Shown here piece by piece: positions 11,722 through 22,835 of a stretch of 64,000 bases of DNA; the stretch's first letter is position 1, and each line of letters starts with the position of its first letter. The notes beneath the pieces are model-generated. The model was not told the origin of the DNA. It was given only the letters and a program-made list of their open reading frames with translations, and ran no database searches. Origin of the DNA: Petunia secreta (lineage: Eukaryota > Streptophyta > Magnoliopsida > Solanales > Solanaceae); NCBI GenBank assembly GCA_029990175.1, contig JARKIP010000035.1, positions 40,376,001 to 40,440,000 of the forward strand, in the 5' to 3' direction. Made by a program: the position numbers and the translations under genes.

Positions 11722-12325
11722 TGATAAGGGGAAAAATGCATGGAAGCAATAATCTATAGGAGCAGAAGCAAATAATAAAGATAACAAGAAATCAAGACTG
11801 GGAAGGCAAGAAATGAGAAGAAAGAAACAAATCAAACTTACTACGTAGATTGATTCAAATGGGAGAAGAGAAACTTGAACTAAATGCCGGATTCATAGTA
11901 GGATGAAATCCTCGAGTTTCTAAGTCATAGTTGATACACGAGCTCCAAGCTCTATCACGAAGGCCAAGCCTCTCAATTCTTCTCTCAATTTCTATACTCA
12001 AACAAGGCTAATGAAATAAAATGACTAAGGAAGGCTTTTATAGTCTTCCTTTACACATAATGAAATGTCTAAAATACCCCTAAAGTGGGTTTTAACAATA
12101 CAAGCCACGTAGGGCCAAAATAGACAATTAAGTCAAAATCCATGTGCTACCATCAGGGGTAGGCGGTCCGCCCAGCCCCACTAGGCGGTCCGCCTCTCTT
12201 CAATTTACAGAGAGTAGACAGTCCACTAGGCGGCCGCCCATGTCCTGAGGCGGTCTACCCACTTGAGTTCCTGCACGCTGAATGATGTAGGCGGTCCGCC
12301 CACTTGAGTTCTTGCACGCTGAATG
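11722..12325 (-). repeat. Element A right LTR (5' LTR, truncated)
   Basis: It matches the left LTR from TGATAAGGGG to about 12305, then diverges. It has an extra 41-base direct duplication (ACTTGAGTTC at 12261 and 12302). About 190 bases of the U3 end are missing compared with the left copy. Confidence 0.8.
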
Positions 12326-13475
12326 GAGTTGTGCTTGGATTTTCCTTACTAGCTTTGAGGAAAAAACACAAATATGTAAACACAAAGTTACCTTGTACTT
12401 TATATTATTTTTAGCATAAATAAAACATGTTTGTTTGTTGTGTATGTATGTTGGTTAATATCTAGTTAAAGTTTATGGCTTACATTAAAAAAATTAAAGG
12501 AAAAGAGAAGAAACTGGACCTTCAATTTGTATAAATAATGCTTGAGTTGAATCTAGACAGAAGTTAAACAAATGTACAAGTGAGCTTGTTTTGCAAACAA
12601 ACTTTCAAGGAACCTAGGATGACAATTTTTGTTAATACTAAGCATAAGGCTAAAATCTAAGATAAAATGAAAATAGGACCATTAGTGTAATAGCTCAGTC
12701 ATTTTAATCTAAATTTGACATTTTAATTTGACATTTGACATTTTAGTCTAAATCAACATTTGCTTGAAGAGTCAACTCTTAAAAGTTAAAAGGTAAAAGT
12801 GGCTAAAATATTTATATTAAACATTGTCTTTAAGGAAAAGGAAAGGATATCTGGCGTAAATTTTTAAAAAAAGAAGGTCATAAATGCAAACTCTCTTAAA
12901 GGACTAAAAGTCATAACAGAGCAACAAGATATTTTTTTACAAACTCCTACAAAGTAAGACTGCAGCTGCAAACTGCTTAAATTCCAACGCTAGCAGGATA
13001 AAAGCTCAAAATTGAAACCTTAGTCTAGTTTGGTAGTCGACCTTCAACTCATGGCTCGAGTTCCAAATAAAAAATAAGATGTCATTCGAGATATGTACAT
13101 AGTTTTTTACCATATGTGTAACTTTGTAACATTGTAAATTTAACTCTTTCTTAAAAGGAAAATTGAATGAAAACAGAAAAGTTGTCAAATAAATGTACAT
13201 ATTTAAATTTCTAGTAATAAAGCTTGATTTAATTCTCTAAAGGCAAAGTAACTTCTAGATATAGTAAATGATACGGAAAAACAACCAAAATATTTTAAAA
13301 GAGCCAAAAATGTGATAAAAAGAAACTGTGGTCGACACAGGACTCAAGGATGCCTAACACTTTTTCTAGAGTTAATCGAGGTCCTTAATCTGACTCTCAA
13401 ATGTAGGTCTTTTGAGAGTCCAAAGGTGTTCCGAGGTACCTTTTGGTGACTTGGCACACCTTTGAACTCTGACAA
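12326..13475 (+). repeat. Probable Tat-type LTR (boundaries uncertain)
   Basis: This AT-rich stretch has no coding frame and ends with GGTGACTTGGCACACC.., after which comes TGGCGACTCC at 13476-13485, a Tat/Ogre primer-site start. It may be the LTR of the Tat element whose pol ends at 6990, or of another copy. The left boundary is simply where the element A LTR stops. Confidence 0.4.
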
Positions 13476-13566
13476 ATGGCGACTCCGAAATAATAAAATT
13501 TTTGGTACTTTTTTTTAACACCGTCACTTCTTTAAATGGAAAACCCTAACAAATAGTGCCAAAATT
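13476..13566 (+). other. Tat-type primer site and start of leader
   Basis: TGGCGACTCC is followed by a short AT-rich leader fragment that is cut by element B at 13567. Only the first ten bases of the primer site are convincing. Confidence 0.45.
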
Positions 13567-13670
13567 GATGTAGATGTAATCCGTAGAGGAGAGGCCTTGA
13601 TGATGAGTCATAGATTCCGTGATGATGATGCTGTGATTTCAAGGACGAAATCTTTCCAAGAAGGGGACGA

Positions 13671-14307
13671 TGATGCAAATCAAATTGGCTATCATGCTTT
13701 TCATCTATCTGGGTAGCATATTGGGAAGCTTAACGAGCATGGGGACGAGCTGATATTTGGCGTTGAAGTGTTGGAGGATTTGGGTAGCAAGTTCATGCCC
13801 TCAACGAGCTCAATTTGGGTGTGAGGAGCTTAGAGGATACATGCAGCTATTGCTTGCTCTCAACGAGCACCTCAACGAGCTCTTTATTGTTATTTTACAT
13901 AGACAGTCTTAAGTAGGATAATGGTACTTTATTGGCCCTGCGTGGTCACTATAAATATGGCCAGGTGGTGGCTTTTACGTTGATATTATAGGTAGCTTAT
14001 CTACACCTATATATGCGTGTCTTAGGCTTTACTTTCATTCAGTTCACATACATTAAAAAAATGGAGCTTTATGCTTTCCCACAGAAACTTTTAAAACTTA
14101 TTCTTTTTGTGTGAATTCGAATTGAACAATTTCCTTCTTTTGATCATTCAATTTATAAGATACATGCTTGTCTTGAGGATTGTTGCGTAGCCTTAGGTGC
14201 TCTTTGACTTCTAATAAGGAGGTGAGTAGACTAGTTCCTAATAAATTTCCTTTTGTAGCTCAGATTGTGTCTAGGTTCTATCTTAATTCTTGTTTTCGTC
14301 GTTTAAT
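13671..14307 (+). repeat. Element B LTR, first copy
   Basis: It starts TGATGCAAATCAAATTGG. It has CAACGAGC motifs upstream of the TATA box (CTATAAATA near 13950). It lacks the terminal TTATATCA found in the second copy. Confidence 0.75.
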
Positions 14308-14411
14308 GATGTAGATGTAATTCATAGAGGAGAGGCCTTGATGATGAGTCATAGATGCCGTGATGATGATGTTGTGATTTCGAGGACTAAATCTTTCCAA
14401 GAAGGGGAGGA

Positions 14412-15067
14412 TGATTCAAAACAAATTGGCTATCATGCATTCCATCTATCCAGGCAGCATGTTGGGAAGCTGAACGAGCATGGGGACGAGCTGATCTTTG
14501 GCGTTGAAGTGTTGGATGGTCTGAGCAGCAAGTTCATGCCCTCAATGAGCGTCTCAACAAGCTCAATTTGGGCGTGGGGAGCTTAGAGGATACGGGCAGC
14601 AATTGCATGCTCTCAACGAGTATCTCAACGAGCTCTTTATTGTTATTTTGCATAGACAGTCTTAAGCAGAATAATGACACTTTATTGGTTCTGCATGGTG
14701 ACTTTAAATATGGCCGGCCTGTGGCTTTTGCGTTGACAATATAGGCAGCTTATCTGTAGATAAGCTTGCCTTAGAATTTATTTTCGTTCAGTTCACATAC
14801 ATTATAGAAAAAAGGAGTTGTATGCTTTCCCACAGAAACTTGGAAAACTTGTTCTTTTTGTGTGAATTCGAATTGAACAATTTCCTTCTCTTGATCATTC
14901 AATTTACAAGACACATGTATGTCTTGAGGATTGTTGCTTAGCCTTAGGTACTGTTTGACTTCTAACAAGGAGGTGAGTAGACTAGTTCCTATTAAATTTG
15001 TTGTTGTAGTTCAGATTGTGTCTAGCTTCTATCTTATATTTTGTTTTCATTGTTTAATCTTATATCA
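14412..15067 (+). repeat. Element B LTR, second copy
   Basis: It starts TGATTCAAAAC and ends CTTATATCA, followed two bases later by the primer site. The CAACGAGC/CAACGAGCTC motifs recur. The TATA position is degraded. Confidence 0.8.
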
Positions 15068-15069
15068 GT

Positions 15070-15081
15070 TGGTATCAGAGC
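15070..15081 (+). other. Element B primer binding site (tRNA-iMet)
   Basis: TGGTATCAGAGC on the plus strand lies two bases after the LTR end. Confidence 0.9.
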
Positions 15082-16259
15082 AAGGAAAGGGATTGTTTCT
15101 ACGAACCCAATCTTGTTCTTCGTGCCCTAGTTTAGGTTTCCATTGATTTTCGTTTTAGAGAGAAAAAACATGAAGAAAAGAGAGGAAGCAGCGTGAATTG
15201 TTGTTAATTGACGATATTACATGCCTAGTTTTAGAAAAACTAAAAAATAAGTGATCTCTGTTGGTCCTTGAAACTCTAGTTGAGTTCTTGAACGATTTCT
15301 TGAAGGTTCTTGGCGTGTTGTTAAAATTTGAGTTTGTTATAGCTTGAGTTGTTGATTGTTCTTGAAGAAAGCCTTTGAACTCTTTTAGAACGAATTGAGC
15401 AGCTCCTTCTTGAAGTTTGAGGCATGATTCTAGGCTGGGAATTAGTAGTTCTTGAACAGCAACTTGTTGTTCTTGAATAGGAATTGAAATAATTTAATTT
15501 GATCTTGAAATTCCTAGCTACTACACGTTAATTGTTTGTGATTAATTGCTAAATTTTTTTGAGTTGAAAGAGGGAGAGACGCGCTGAAATTATTGTTTAA
15601 AAAAAAAAAACCCTAAGCCTAATTCAAGAGGGAAACAACTCCCATTCAAAAAGGAGAAGTTTACCCACTTTCAAATAAGGAAATTAGCTTTCCTTAGGCT
15701 CAAAGGAGAAGGGAAACATGCTAAAATTAGGAGGAATTCAGAAAAGCTTAGGCAAGTGAAGTTGTTGGGAAAAGGGGTAAAAGTTCTCCAAATTAGAGTT
15801 GGAAAGAAAGGGAAAAGAGGGAAAACTTATTCTACTCTAAAAAGGCTTAGTCTAGGCGCCTATTTGAGGGTAGAAATTCAGATTCTTCTTAGAATTTTCT
15901 TATTTCTTTGCAAACATCACTTCTAATTAGTAATTCTTAGGTAATTCTTCTACTTGAGCTAATTACTAATTTTTGAGCTTATAGAATTTCGTGTGAATTT
16001 TAGAATTTTCAAACTTTCGAAGAATTGCTTTGGCTTCTCGTGTTCACATAAAAAGCTGTCCGCCTATAGAGTCTCATTAATTCACTCTTATCCCAAAGAA
16101 AACTAGTGAACTTGGAAGGTCATTGAGGAAGTTGATCAATTCGAGGAAGCCATTTGGGACAAGTTTGTGTGATTCTACCCTAAATTTGAGTGAACCCGAG
16201 AAGAATTCAAAAGTGAGGGAGCGAGTAAGGTATTTTTTAAAACCTTAATTTTCTAGTCT
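15082..16259 (+). other. Element B leader
   Basis: About 1.2 kb of A/T-rich sequence with Ser/Leu-type TTCTTGA repeats has no credible ORF. It lies between the primer site and the first Gag-like codons. Confidence 0.55.
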
Positions 16260-17265
16260 TTGCTTGTGTACAGGTACATTGTTGGAGTAGGGGATAAACA
16301 AGAGACTGTTCCCGAGCTGACTTTGGCCGATCTTTTGGCCGAGATGAGAGTAATGAGAGCTGACTTGGGACGATCTATTGACAGCATAGGAGTGGGCCAT
16401 CTTGAAAAGGAGCAGACATCTATGACTCTAAAATCTGCTTGTAATGAGTCAAACTTGGGCAATCCCCAAGAAGCTATGCCAAATCGAGGTTCCACAAGTT
16501 CAAGCTAAATATTTTTGGTTATAAGAGCTTCGATCTTGAGCTTGATGATTTGTGTAAAGTCACGCTTATCTCTCCTGAACTGGTTGATCTTTTGCACTTA
16601 ACATGGGTGAGACGAAGGTGTCCATATCTTTATGATGGATATAAGGTTGAGTGGAAGGTCAAGGTGATAGTGTCACATGGATAATACCTTGAAATGTTCT
16701 GGTGTGACGTGTATTCTCTTCAAACATGTGACTTGTGTTTCGGACAGCCATGGTTTCACGATCGCAATGATCCATATAATGGTGAGATTGGATAAGGCAT
16801 GTAATGGATGACGAAGGATGGCCTGTACTATCATTACCATTTACGAAAAAAAGTTCCAATAGTGCCTATGCCTCTTCTGTGCGCGTAGAGGAGTGTAACA
16901 CCAATCTGAAAGGAAAGTTTGGGATGTCTAATATAGTTGGGCTGCCACAAGAGAAACAAAAGGATGAAATTAAAATGAATATGAGAGGAAAGGAAAAGGA
17001 AAAGAAAAGAGAGAAAGTTTTTTACTCTAACACTTTTTATTCTTATTTTTTCTCTAGTTGTTTAAATTCTCTTGTAGGTGCATTGGAAACAAGATTGGGA
17101 GTGAGCACCACTTATTGGAGTTGCAAGATGAGGGCGTTTTAGGGGCTGTCCATGATGTTGAAGGGGCTACCCGTGTCGACCCTAAGCTTGAGGAGGAAGA
17201 GAATGCAGGTAAAGAAGGTCAATCTTGTGACCTTCAAGGTAAGTCTATGATATGATCCTAACTAG
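16260..17265 (+). pseudogene. Element B gag/protease scraps
   Basis: 16260-16508 is open and Glu/Leu-rich with VPELTLADLLAEMRVMRADL, a Gag N-terminus style. From about 16510 on, degraded blocks correspond to a retropepsin C-terminal half: DLLHLTW, then a CDVYSLQTCDLCFGQPWFHD-like run, followed by a Lys/Glu-rich linker (16960-17020). Most of Gag and the protease active site are deleted. Several stops are present. Confidence 0.5.
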
Positions 17266-17281
17266 AAATAAGAAAATAACA

Positions 17282-18013
17282 AGAAAATAAAATGATAAAA
17301 GAAAGACTCAATTTGAATTGATTTAGAATTAAGGAAATGGATTAGGAGGTGAGGCCTAATCACCCCCTTAAAACAACAACCAAAATGAACATATACTAAT
17401 TGATCCTCAATTGAATCTAATTCAACTGCAAACCAAGAAAAGAAAGTTCTCAAGCAACAAGATTAGCCAATGTTTACTCTCAATAATATTCATCAAAGTC
17501 TAACCCTAGCAAATGAGGCTAAGTGGGCTTAAATACTGGTTTCTAAAAATGGCATAACATTGCCTTAATTGCCCCTATAGAGGGCTGAAATAAAAGTCAT
17601 TAACTTGAAGTGAGCTTCTGATCATCGTCTAAGCGCTATCGCGATATAAGGGGCGCGATCACGATGACCAATCTAGCATCGCTTTGCGAACGTGCCAAAG
17701 GCCACGCGTCCGCAAAGGTGATCTTCCTCAGCCTTCCTTATCTATCTGCGAGATCGCGTTTAGGACCTCGTGATCGCGCTACACAGTTGTTTGTCCCTGC
17801 GCGATCGCGTCTGTGGCCACGTGATTGTATTAAGTTAATTGTGGAGTTGAGGCAGTAAGCTCAGCCTCCAATATTTGCCCCAGCTGCTTCACTTGTTCAC
17901 TATGGCAATCTTTTTCCTTGATTCTTGGCTTCCAAGCTCTTTTGAAACACTCCAAGCTTTTGATGTTAAGTCTAAATCTGCCAATATCATGAGCGCCAAT
18001 CCAGTTTGCATCG
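17282..18013 (-). repeat. Element C left LTR (3' LTR)
   Basis: It shares AGAAAATAAAATGATAAAAG at its left end with the right copy, and ends GTTTGCATCG, where CATCA would be expected. CG-rich palindromes (CGCGATCGCG at 17800-17809 and variants) occupy 17630-17830. A TATA-like TATTTAAG lies downstream of them near 17533. Confidence 0.75.
17630..17830. repeat. CGCGATCGCG-type motif cluster in element C U3
   Basis: Motifs include GCGCTATCGCGATAT, GCGCGATCACGATG, GAGATCGCG, GTGATCGCGC and a perfect CGCGATCGCG at 17800-17809. The identical ten bases recur in this element's leader at 40418-40427 and 40472-40481. Confidence 0.85.
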
Positions 18014-18659
18014 TTCCCTCCTTCTTTAAAGAAATTTGTCCTCGAATTTGGACCTAGCAAAACAATAACCGGAATAAGCACCAAGTCACAAGCTTTATAG
18101 ACTTATCATAAGAAATATGATGGAGTTGAATATTCCCATTCAAACTTCACAAGTTTTGTGGTAGAGCCAAGAGTCGAATGACTCAAAGAAGATCAATTCT
18201 ACAACTAAAGTTCCAAGAAGTTGGCCAAAGGATAAATATGCACAAGAGAAATCATGGAATCCAAAAGGTTTAATGAATACATAATATAGATTGCAACTGG
18301 ATCCTTTAAGCATAACACTACCAAGATCACTAATCATCCAAAAATATCATTTATCACCGGGGTCAAACACTACCCTCATATCCAAAACATCCTTCAAAAT
18401 TCTATACATCACATCATTAAACCAACGAAATATTATTGACAAGGAATTAACACATAATACCACACATCCACTATCCAAGACACTATAAGTTTCAAAGGAT
18501 AAATTCCATACCTCAATGGCTTTGGAAAGCCCAAACATAAGAACTAGCCATTTAAACAAACAATTCTTGGCTTTAGAAGACAACCACACGTCAAACTTTT
18601 TGGTAGTCCAAGAAGATGCTTGCAAGTGTCTTACCTCTTTGTAGATCCTCTCTTGATAG
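18014..18659 (-). pseudogene. Element C region X, C-terminal part
   Basis: Reading right to left, pieces at 18347-18625, 18140-18337 and 17830-18084 give a hydrophobic, Cys/Trp-containing region with SFDSWLYHKTC. They end NSRTNFFKEGGNDAN at the polypurine side. The WLYHK block links it to elements A and G. The copia insertion at 18660 separates it from its N-terminal part at 38020-39176. Confidence 0.5.
18655..18659. other. Target-site duplication GATAG (left copy)
   Basis: GATAG lies immediately before the copia left LTR. The matching copy follows the right LTR at 38020-38024. Confidence 0.9.
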
Positions 18660-19467
18660 TGTTAGCTTGGATAAACTTGGAGTTTTGGCTGATGACTAAG
18701 GAACAGATCCATGGACGTGTTCCTTTGAATCACTACAGCTGAATAAATAATCATGCAAAATCATTTAAGCGGGAAAATTAATGATTATCCTAAATCTAAT
18801 TTTTATCTTGATAATTATGCAAAGCTGCACGAGATATGAAAAGATTGCACAAACATTGGATAAGAGCTAAAGGATTTCGGATAACAAAGAAAATAGTTCA
18901 ATTAGGACTCAAATTCTTGGAAGCTTTGGAGTTCTAATTGCTAAATACTTCTTGGATTTTGAAGCTATAAAAATAGGAGCATTTCAGCTGTTGAAGAGAG
19001 CACAAATACAGAGAGAATCGAGCTATAGCATTGAAAGAGTCTTCATCTTATTTGTGTAATCATTAAGCTACAGAGAACTATATAAAGAACCAGTTCCTTT
19101 GATTGAGTCTTGTCAAAGTTCAGTCTTAGTTCATCTATAGTAGGTACTATCGAGTTGTATCATTTGGATTCAAGTCATGTACTTGGAGAAACTTCACTGA
19201 TTGTGAAAGGAGTCACTATAGGATTAGAGTTAGTCCTAGGTTTGTAAGAAGGTAGTCTTCTAACCAAGTGCGTATTTCAAATAATGAAGTTAAAATCCTA
19301 CTTGGAAGAGTAAGTCGTGGGTTTTTTATCCCAATTTAACGGGGTTTTTCCACGCTAACATCAAGTGTTTATTTACTTACAGTTTTAATTCCCTATACAA
19401 TAAAGTAAAGGACACATTGAAGAAACTGGTCCTTAAAATAATAAATGGTGTGTCTTGGAAAATAACA
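18660..19467 (+). repeat. Copia element left LTR
   Basis: 808 bases run TGTTAGCTTGG..AAATAACA. A TATA box (TATAAAAA) lies near 18966. The right copy is 807 bases. Confidence 0.95.
18966..18973 (+). promoter_or_regulatory. TATA box of the copia LTR
   Basis: TATAAAAA about 305 bases into the LTR is preserved in the right copy near 37518. Confidence 0.55.
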
Positions 19468-19469
19468 AT

Positions 19470-19481
19470 TGGTATCAGAGC
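19470..19481 (+). other. Copia primer binding site (tRNA-iMet)
   Basis: TGGTATCAGAGC begins three bases after the left LTR end and matches the initiator-Met tRNA 3' end. Confidence 0.95.
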
Positions 19482-19517
19482 GGGTTATCCTTGAAAAGGC
19501 TAACACCTAGGATTAGA

Positions 19518-21210
19518 ATGAGTACATCTTAAGAGAATGGTGAGGGTCAATCTACTGTTAGGGCACCTTTGTTCAATGGAAAATACTACTCATGGTAGAA
19601 GGAAAGGATGAGAGATCATCTTCAAGCCGAGGACTATGAGCTATAGGACATAGTCACTGAAGGTCCCATGATTCCAATGAAGAATGATGCGGAGGGAAAT
19701 GATGTTCCCAAAATCAGAAGGGAATGTAATGCTGAAGACTTAAGGCAATGGGAAAAGAATGCCAAAGCAAGAAAGTGGCTTGTCTGTGGACTCAGTCCTG
19801 ATGAATGCACTAGAATTCAAGGGTATACCACTGCAAAGAAAATTTGGGATGCTCTACAGGTTGCTCATGAAAGAACAAGTCAGGTTAAAAGATCTAGAGG
19901 TACATTTCTTTTTGCTGAAATGAAAGAAAGAGAATCAATTTCTGAAATATAAACTAGGTTTAATGCTATTTCATCTGAACTTATCTCTTTTGGAAGTGTT
20001 TCAACTGTTGACGATAGAATCGAAAAAATCCTAACTAGAGTTCTTCCAAACTCTTGGGAAATTAAGACTTGTGCCATCATAGAAAGCAAGGATCTTACCA
20101 CATTGTCCTTAGATAAGCTTATAGGTAATTTGAAAACTTATGAACTAAGGAAAAACGTTAAGAACATAGGTGAACCAGTTAAAACTGAACCTAACCTAGC
20201 TTTAACTGGTGCTGATAAGCCTGTTGATGATAAGGAACTGGTCCTTATAGGTAAGAGTGTCCAAAGATACTTGAATAATAAAAAGGGGGCTAGCGGACAG
20301 GGTAGGTCTTCTAACATGAAAAAGGCTGGAGAATGCTTCAAGTGTGGAAGCATGGAGAACTACTTCAGCAAATGTCCAGTTATAGAAGGAGAATAGAGAA
20401 AGATATATGTTGAGGAAAGAAGAAAGGCTAGGGAACAAGTCCGTAAGAAAAGTGGAAATCCCAAAGCAATGGTTGCTGCCTGGCAAAATAGTGAAGATGA
20501 ACAATTTGATGATGATCTAGATGATGAGCTTGCTCTAATGGCTCTTGAAGACTCAAATAATGAAGAAGATGCTAAGGTATTTGTTTCTAAACTTAAAGAA
20601 GATGTGAAAAAAACATGCCTAGAGACAGATTAGTTAAGGTATTTCACACTGTGCTAAATGAGTTTAAATCTCTAAGGGATGGTAAAAATCAACTGCATGA
20701 TGAAATTGAAAGTTTAGAAACAGAATATAAAAAGGCAGTAATTAAAAATGACACTCTGAAAAGGAAAATTAGCATGCTAGAGGAACAGGTCCTCACAATT
20801 GAATCAACTGTTCAGGAACTAGAAATGTGAAATTTAAAATCAAAACAGTTAAAAGTGGTAAGGGCATTGCTAATTGTCATCAGATCATTGCTGAAGAGAA
20901 ATTGAAAGCTACAGTTGATGAACTGTGCAAGAAAGATGAAAAGATAAGATCTTTGGAAGAGGACTTAGTTAAACAAGAATGGAGTTAGGAAAGACTGTAA
21001 AATGGAACAAGTCCTCTGATGCACTAGAATGGTTATAGGAAAATCAAAGTAGTAATATGAAGGTTATTGGGTTTATGAAATCTCAGTCATTACCCAAATG
21101 GGATCCAAAGAGTATGTATCTAACTCTTCCTGAAAATTGGTTATGCACTCATTGTGGGAACACTAGTCACTTGGAAAGAAATTGCCAATCTCTAGAAATG
21201 GCTGCATAAA
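19518..21210 (+). pseudogene. gag: Copia gag, broken
   Basis: The ATG at 19518 follows the primer site. The second line of codons has a TAA. The recognisable Gag core has APLFNGKYYSW, then ARKWLVCGLSPDE and AKKIWDALQVAHE. A first zinc knuckle, CFKCGSMENYFSKC (about 20336-20377), has lost its His. A second, CTHCGNTSHLERNC (about 21145-21186), is intact. A coiled-coil segment lies at 20615-20830. Stops at about 19530, 19600, 19645, 19950 and 20394, and a frameshift near 20600, break it. Two knuckles and a long coiled coil are usual for SIRE-type Gag. Confidence 0.85.
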
Positions 21211-21383
21211 AGAACATGACCTATAAACCAATTCAAAAATCTGTGACAAAGAAAACCATTCACACAAAGAAATCATTACCATTCTGGGCTAAGAGAGATA
21301 TGATTCATCCTTTTCCTCAAGGAAAAGAACCCAAACTAGTTTGGGTTCTTAAAATTAACCCCTAGTTTTCTTTTCCAGCTAGA

Positions 21384-21671
21384 GTGAAGAAGAGGAACCA
21401 CAAATGGTACATGGACAGTGGTTGCTCAAGGCATATGACAGGACATAAGGAACTGTTCCTTTCACTCTCAGCCTTTCAAGGAGGAAGTGTTTCCTTCGAT
21501 AATGATAAGAAAGGAGAAATTATTGGCATTAGAAAAGTAGGTAGGTCTGATTCACATAGTATAAACAATATGTTTCTAGTAGATGGGTTGAAGCATTGCT
21601 TATTGTGTATATCTCAATTGTGTGACAAAGCAATAATGTTAATTTTTATCTACTGGGTGCACTATGACTAA
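21384..21671 (+). pseudogene. Copia protease, then interruption by element E
   Basis: WYMDSGCSRHMTG carries the catalytic Asp-Ser-Gly. SHSINNMFLVDGLKHCLLCISQLCDK leads to the region before the integrase. The frame is cut by the insertion at 21677 and resumes at 31341, with CCAAA present on both sides. Confidence 0.9.
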
Positions 21672-21676
21672 CCAAA
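21672..21676. other. Target-site duplication CCAAA (left copy)
   Basis: CCAAA lies immediately before element E. The matching copy is at 31336-31340. Joining across it restores a continuous copia sequence order. Confidence 0.9.
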
Positions 21677-22309
21677 TGACACGAACCGGAATCTGGTTAG
21701 GCCGTGCGGGCGAACCCTTACCAATTAATTTAGGAAAATAAATATAATTCAATTTAGAAATAATAACAAGACTTAGAAAAAGTACAAACATAATGTTACC
21801 TGTAAGCTGTAAAAAAAGAAATTACAGCTGACTACCCACATAATAGGTTTAGGGCTATCCAGACTAGACATCTAAGAGTACAAAAGAACACAGATACCTC
21901 CTGAAGGGAGCAAAATGCAGCTGAAATAATAAACAGTAAACTGGTGGCCATCCGGAATAAAAGCTGGCTCACTCTGACAGCTGAAGTCGTCTTCGCTCCA
22001 ATACAACGTGGCAAACTCAATCCTGGAGCGAACATGCCGAAACGAAATAGATAGACAAGAAACAAACAACAAACAAGGGTGAGTCAAAAGGACTCAATAA
22101 GTAGGGCAGACTAGCCACCTCAAGGAATAGGATAGCTAGCCAGGGAAGAGAAACAGATAAACAAAATTCCTCCTATTTAAATTTTAAAAAGGCAGAGCCA
22201 AATAATAACTAGAAACACGTATGGAATGGCAAACTCATCAACAACCAGGAACGTAAGATAACCAAAACATATAGGTATCCCAAACACATCAATAATCAGA
22301 AATACATCC

Positions 22310-22475
22310 TGTTGCGGCGTGCAACCCGATCCATATATTCATTCTGTTGCGGCGTGCAACCCGATCCATATATTCATCTTGTTGCGGCGTGCAACCCGAT
22401 CCATAAATTTATACCATTTCGGCGTGCAACCCGATCCATATATTTACACTGTTGCGGCGTGCAACCCGATCCCCG
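22310..22475. repeat. Tandem repeat GTTGCGGCGTGCAAC, five copies
   Basis: Five units of about 33-35 bases each contain GTTGCGGCGTGCAACCCGAT. GTTGC and GCAAC can pair around GGCGT. The right LTR has four copies (28939-29070). Confidence 0.9.
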
Positions 22476-22634
22476 CAACCCAGAATACGAGCCAGAAATA
22501 TATAGGCAAATAAGCAATGCACGTAGAAGCAGAACAGTAGTTATGTACCACAAGTCTATCCAATGGTATGAAATGAAATGAAATGAAATGAAATAAAATG
22601 AAATATAATGCAAAGGTTCACATGTGTCAAATGA

Positions 22635-22835
22635 ATGAAGCGGAATCCTCCTGCTCCGAGGGCGGAATCCTCCTACCCTCAATATGATGCAATGGAGCAG
22701 AATCCTCCTGCTCTGAGGGCGGAATCCTCCTACCCTCAATATGATGCAATGAAGCGATATCCTACTGCTCCGAGGGCGAATTCCTCCTACCCTCAATATG
22801 ATGCAATGGAGCGGAATCCTCCAGGTCCGATATGA
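22635..22835. repeat. Tandem repeat GCGGAATCCTCCTGCTCC, 3-4 copies
   Basis: Units of about 57-60 bases are built of GCGGAATCCTCC half-repeats and CTCAATATGATGCAATGGA. The same array is in the right LTR at 29238-29430. LTR H has a related array in reverse orientation at 55950-56480. Confidence 0.9.

Larger units (their letters stand above)
6991..12325 (-). mobile_element. Element A: RT-less gypsy-type LTR element
   Basis: Two direct LTR copies (6991-7784 and 11722 to about 12325) flank a 3.9-kb internal region. A primer site matching initiator-Met tRNA lies beside the right copy, so the element reads right to left. The internal region gives Gag-like, protease-like and a long acidic region, but no RT, RNase H or integrase. 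The right LTR is cut short at about 12325, so the target-site duplication is lost. The two LTRs differ at roughly 9% of positions over the first 300 bases. It is inserted in the integrase tail of the Tat element. It is closely comparable in plan to elements C and G. Confidence 0.8.
13567..15067 (+). repeat. Tandem duplication of a 741-base LTR unit
   Basis: Unit 1 is 13567-14307 and unit 2 is 14308 to about 15067. Both begin GATGTAGATGTAAT, run through a polypurine-side segment encoding ISRTKSFQEGEDD-like residues, and continue into an LTR. The junction follows GTTTAAT. Confidence 0.85.
13567..17281 (+). mobile_element. Element B: rearranged plus-strand gypsy remnant
   Basis: The order is [polyprotein C-terminus + polypurine side][LTR][the same again][LTR][primer site][leader][gag/protease scraps]. 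The 3' end of one copy is thus fused to the 5' end of another, with the LTR unit duplicated. Its LTR start, TGATGCAAATC, resembles the LTR of element C. Confidence 0.7.

Noticed and set aside
22310..22475. Regularly spaced repeats resembling a CRISPR array
   Set aside because: The spacers are near-identical AT-rich sequence, the setting is a plant LTR, and the same array is in the partner LTR. It is a tandem repeat.
22312..22581. Plus-strand ORFs with repeated CNPIH and RRATRSIY-type residues
   Set aside because: They are translations of the LTR tandem array and have no independent support.
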